From AV69 sp036498205 (GTDB lineage Bacteria > Verrucomicrobiota > Verrucomicrobiia > Chthoniobacterales > UBA10450): 64,000 nt of DNA. The first letter of the stretch is position 1, and the number at the start of each line of letters is the position of its first letter. The notes under the pieces were generated by a model, which made no database searches, was not told the DNA's origin, and saw nothing but the letters and a program-made list of their open reading frames with translations. This document shows, in pieces, positions 62,964-64,000 of this stretch. Both the position numbers and the translations under genes were made by a program. The DNA lies in the NCBI GenBank assembly GCA_036498205.1, contig DASXIC010000039.1:16835-80834 (forward strand), read 5' to 3'.

Positions 62964-63965
62964 TCAATCTTTCTGATCGCGATCGATAAGCGCAAGCTCT
63001 GCTTCTACCATTTCGCGAACAAGATCCTGGAATAGGCTCGTTGGCTGCCATTGAAGCACGCGCTTGATCTTATCGGGGCATCCGACCAGATGAGCGGGAT
63101 CCGCAGGCCGATCGAGCGCCTGATTATGCTTCACATACTTTTTCCACGGTAAACTCACAAGATCGAATGCGGCCGTCACAAAATCGCGAATGGAATGAGT
63201 CTCCCCAGTCGCCAGAATGTAGTCGTCAGGCTTGTAGTGTTGCAGCATCAACCACATTGCCTGGACATAGTCGCGCGCGTGACCCCAGTCCCTTTTACCT
63301 TCCAGGTTGCCCAGCAATAATTCGTCTTCTAAACCCCTCGCAATACGAGCCGCCGTTCGTGCGATCTTACGCGTGACAAAGTTTTCACCTCGACGTGGAG
63401 ACTCGTGGTTGTAGGAAATGCCATTGCAAACGAACATCCCGTAGGAATCGCGATAAACGCGACCCAACTGAGTGGCGCAGGCCTTCGCACAGCCATAGGG
63501 ATTGGCGGGCGAAAATGCTGTCGCTTCGGTTTGCGGCGATTCTTTCGTGTTGCCAAAAATTTCCGAGCTTGAAGCGTGATAGAATTTTACCTGCTTCGGT
63601 TGATCGCGCGCGATTTCCAAAAGACGCAGCGTCCCCATCGCCACTTCTTCGCAAGTGGACTCCGGAATTTCGAAACTGAGGCCCACGTGACTCTGCCCGG
63701 CCAGATGGTAAAACTCATCTGGATGCACAGCGGAAAAAATTCGACGTAACGTCGTCCCATCAGCAAGATCCCCGTAGTGAAGAAAAAAGCGCCGATCAAA
63801 AAGATTCTCATCCGAGCGCAAATGTTCAATCCGCGAACGTCGTAGATTGCTTGTCCGCCGGACAATTCCATGGACAGTGTAGCCTTTGTCCAAAAGTAAC
63901 TCAGCCAGATAAGAGCCATCCTGCCCTGTGATTCCCGTAATAAGAGCAGTTTTTGATTTGGTCAT
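62964..63965 (-). CDS. gmd: GDP-mannose 4,6-dehydratase
   Basis: 333 residues. Rossmann start ITGITGQDGSYLAELLLDKGYTVHGIVRR with the NADP-binding G-x-x-G-x-x-G; Ser-rich HASSSEIFG and catalytic Y-x3-K in NPYGCAKACA; NHESPRRGENFVTRKI, typical of Gmd. Converts GDP-mannose to the 4-keto-6-deoxy sugar for LPS or glycan fucose/rhamnose-like units. It ends the window; the 35 bases beyond contain no full gene. Convergent with ridA. Confidence 0.95.
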   Translation of the reverse strand: MTKSKTALITGITGQDGSYLAELLLDKGYTVHGIVRRTSNLRRSRIEHLRSDENLFDRRFFLHYGDLADGTTLRRIFSAVHPDEFYHLAGQSHVGLSFEIPESTCEEVAMGTLRLLEIARDQPKQVKFYHASSSEIFGNTKESPQTEATAFSPANPYGCAKACATQLGRVYRDSYGMFVCNGISYNHESPRRGENFVTRKIARTAARIARGLEDELLLGNLEGKRDWGHARDYVQAMWLMLQHYKPDDYILATGETHSIRDFVTAAFDLVSLPWKKYVKHNQALDRPADPAHLVGCPDKIKRVLQWQPTSLFQDLVREMVEAELALIDRDQKD

Positions 63966-64000
63966 TTTTTTAACAGCGGCGATCGTGAAACCGACGCAGT

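Overview
The window is a typical, densely packed bacterial chromosome segment of moderately high GC. Its gene content fits a Gram-negative member of the PVC group, most likely Verrucomicrobiota (Chthoniobacterales-like soil lineage). I infer this from the combination of LpxK, an AsmA-like protein, a LolC/E-type permease, PilX/DUF7305-type pilus proteins, a TMTC-like membrane protein with C-terminal TPRs, ergothioneine genes, and a mitochondrial-mS38-like mini ribosomal protein. I could not run a search, so the lineage is an inference. I see no prophage, no CRISPR array and no intact transposon.

Layout. 1-7.8 kb: end of an unknown gene, an AsmA-like protein convergent with dnaE, then glnB-glnA. 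7.8-12.4 kb: hydrolase, TMTC-like protein, TatA, acyl carrier protein and a GT4 glycosyltransferase. 12.4-14.5 kb (minus): LOG-family protein and a hydrolase. 14.5-20.8 kb (plus): one tight run of a small acidic protein, egtB, egtD, an ABC ATPase, a substrate-binding/permease fusion and an aldehyde dehydrogenase; this links ergothioneine synthesis to a transporter of the EgtUV/Opu type. 20.8-28.2 kb: radical SAM protein, tRNA-Ser with a duplicated 3' end, PAP2, ArnT-like transferase, ruvA, an ATP-grasp-like unknown, thpR, smpB and rpoZ, with REP-like hairpin repeats. 28.9-32 kb (minus): three-gene pseudopilin operon. 32.1-37.6 kb: tRNA-Pro, a 34-residue bS22/mS38-like protein, two TPR proteins around an AI-2E family permease. 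37.6-43.4 kb: Hsp70, nucleotidyltransferase, metallophosphoesterase, 2H phosphoesterase, DUF2237, LolC/E permease.

43.5-45.3 kb holds an ECF sigma factor, a small membrane protein (probable anti-sigma) and a CnrX/Spy-like periplasmic protein, facing a second Spy-like gene. The divergent intergenic region carries two mirror-image promoter-like sequences (TTGTAACCG, 16 bases, GTCAYC), one pointing at each side. This looks like a self-regulated envelope-stress circuit and is the most interesting regulatory signal I found.

45.3-64 kb: stand-alone LigD polymerase, lpxK, thrB, RlmI-like methyltransferase, dodecin, acetyl-CoA synthetase, an unusual coiled-coil/transmembrane protein, VanX-like dipeptidase, membrane proteins, an APC permease, then a minus-strand run secA - TonB-like - 3-methyladenine glycosylase - mnmA - cutA, and finally ridA and gmd. 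Coding is compact: many ATGA/GTGA start-stop overlaps, frequent GTG starts, and three convergent pairs whose stop codons share one TTAA.
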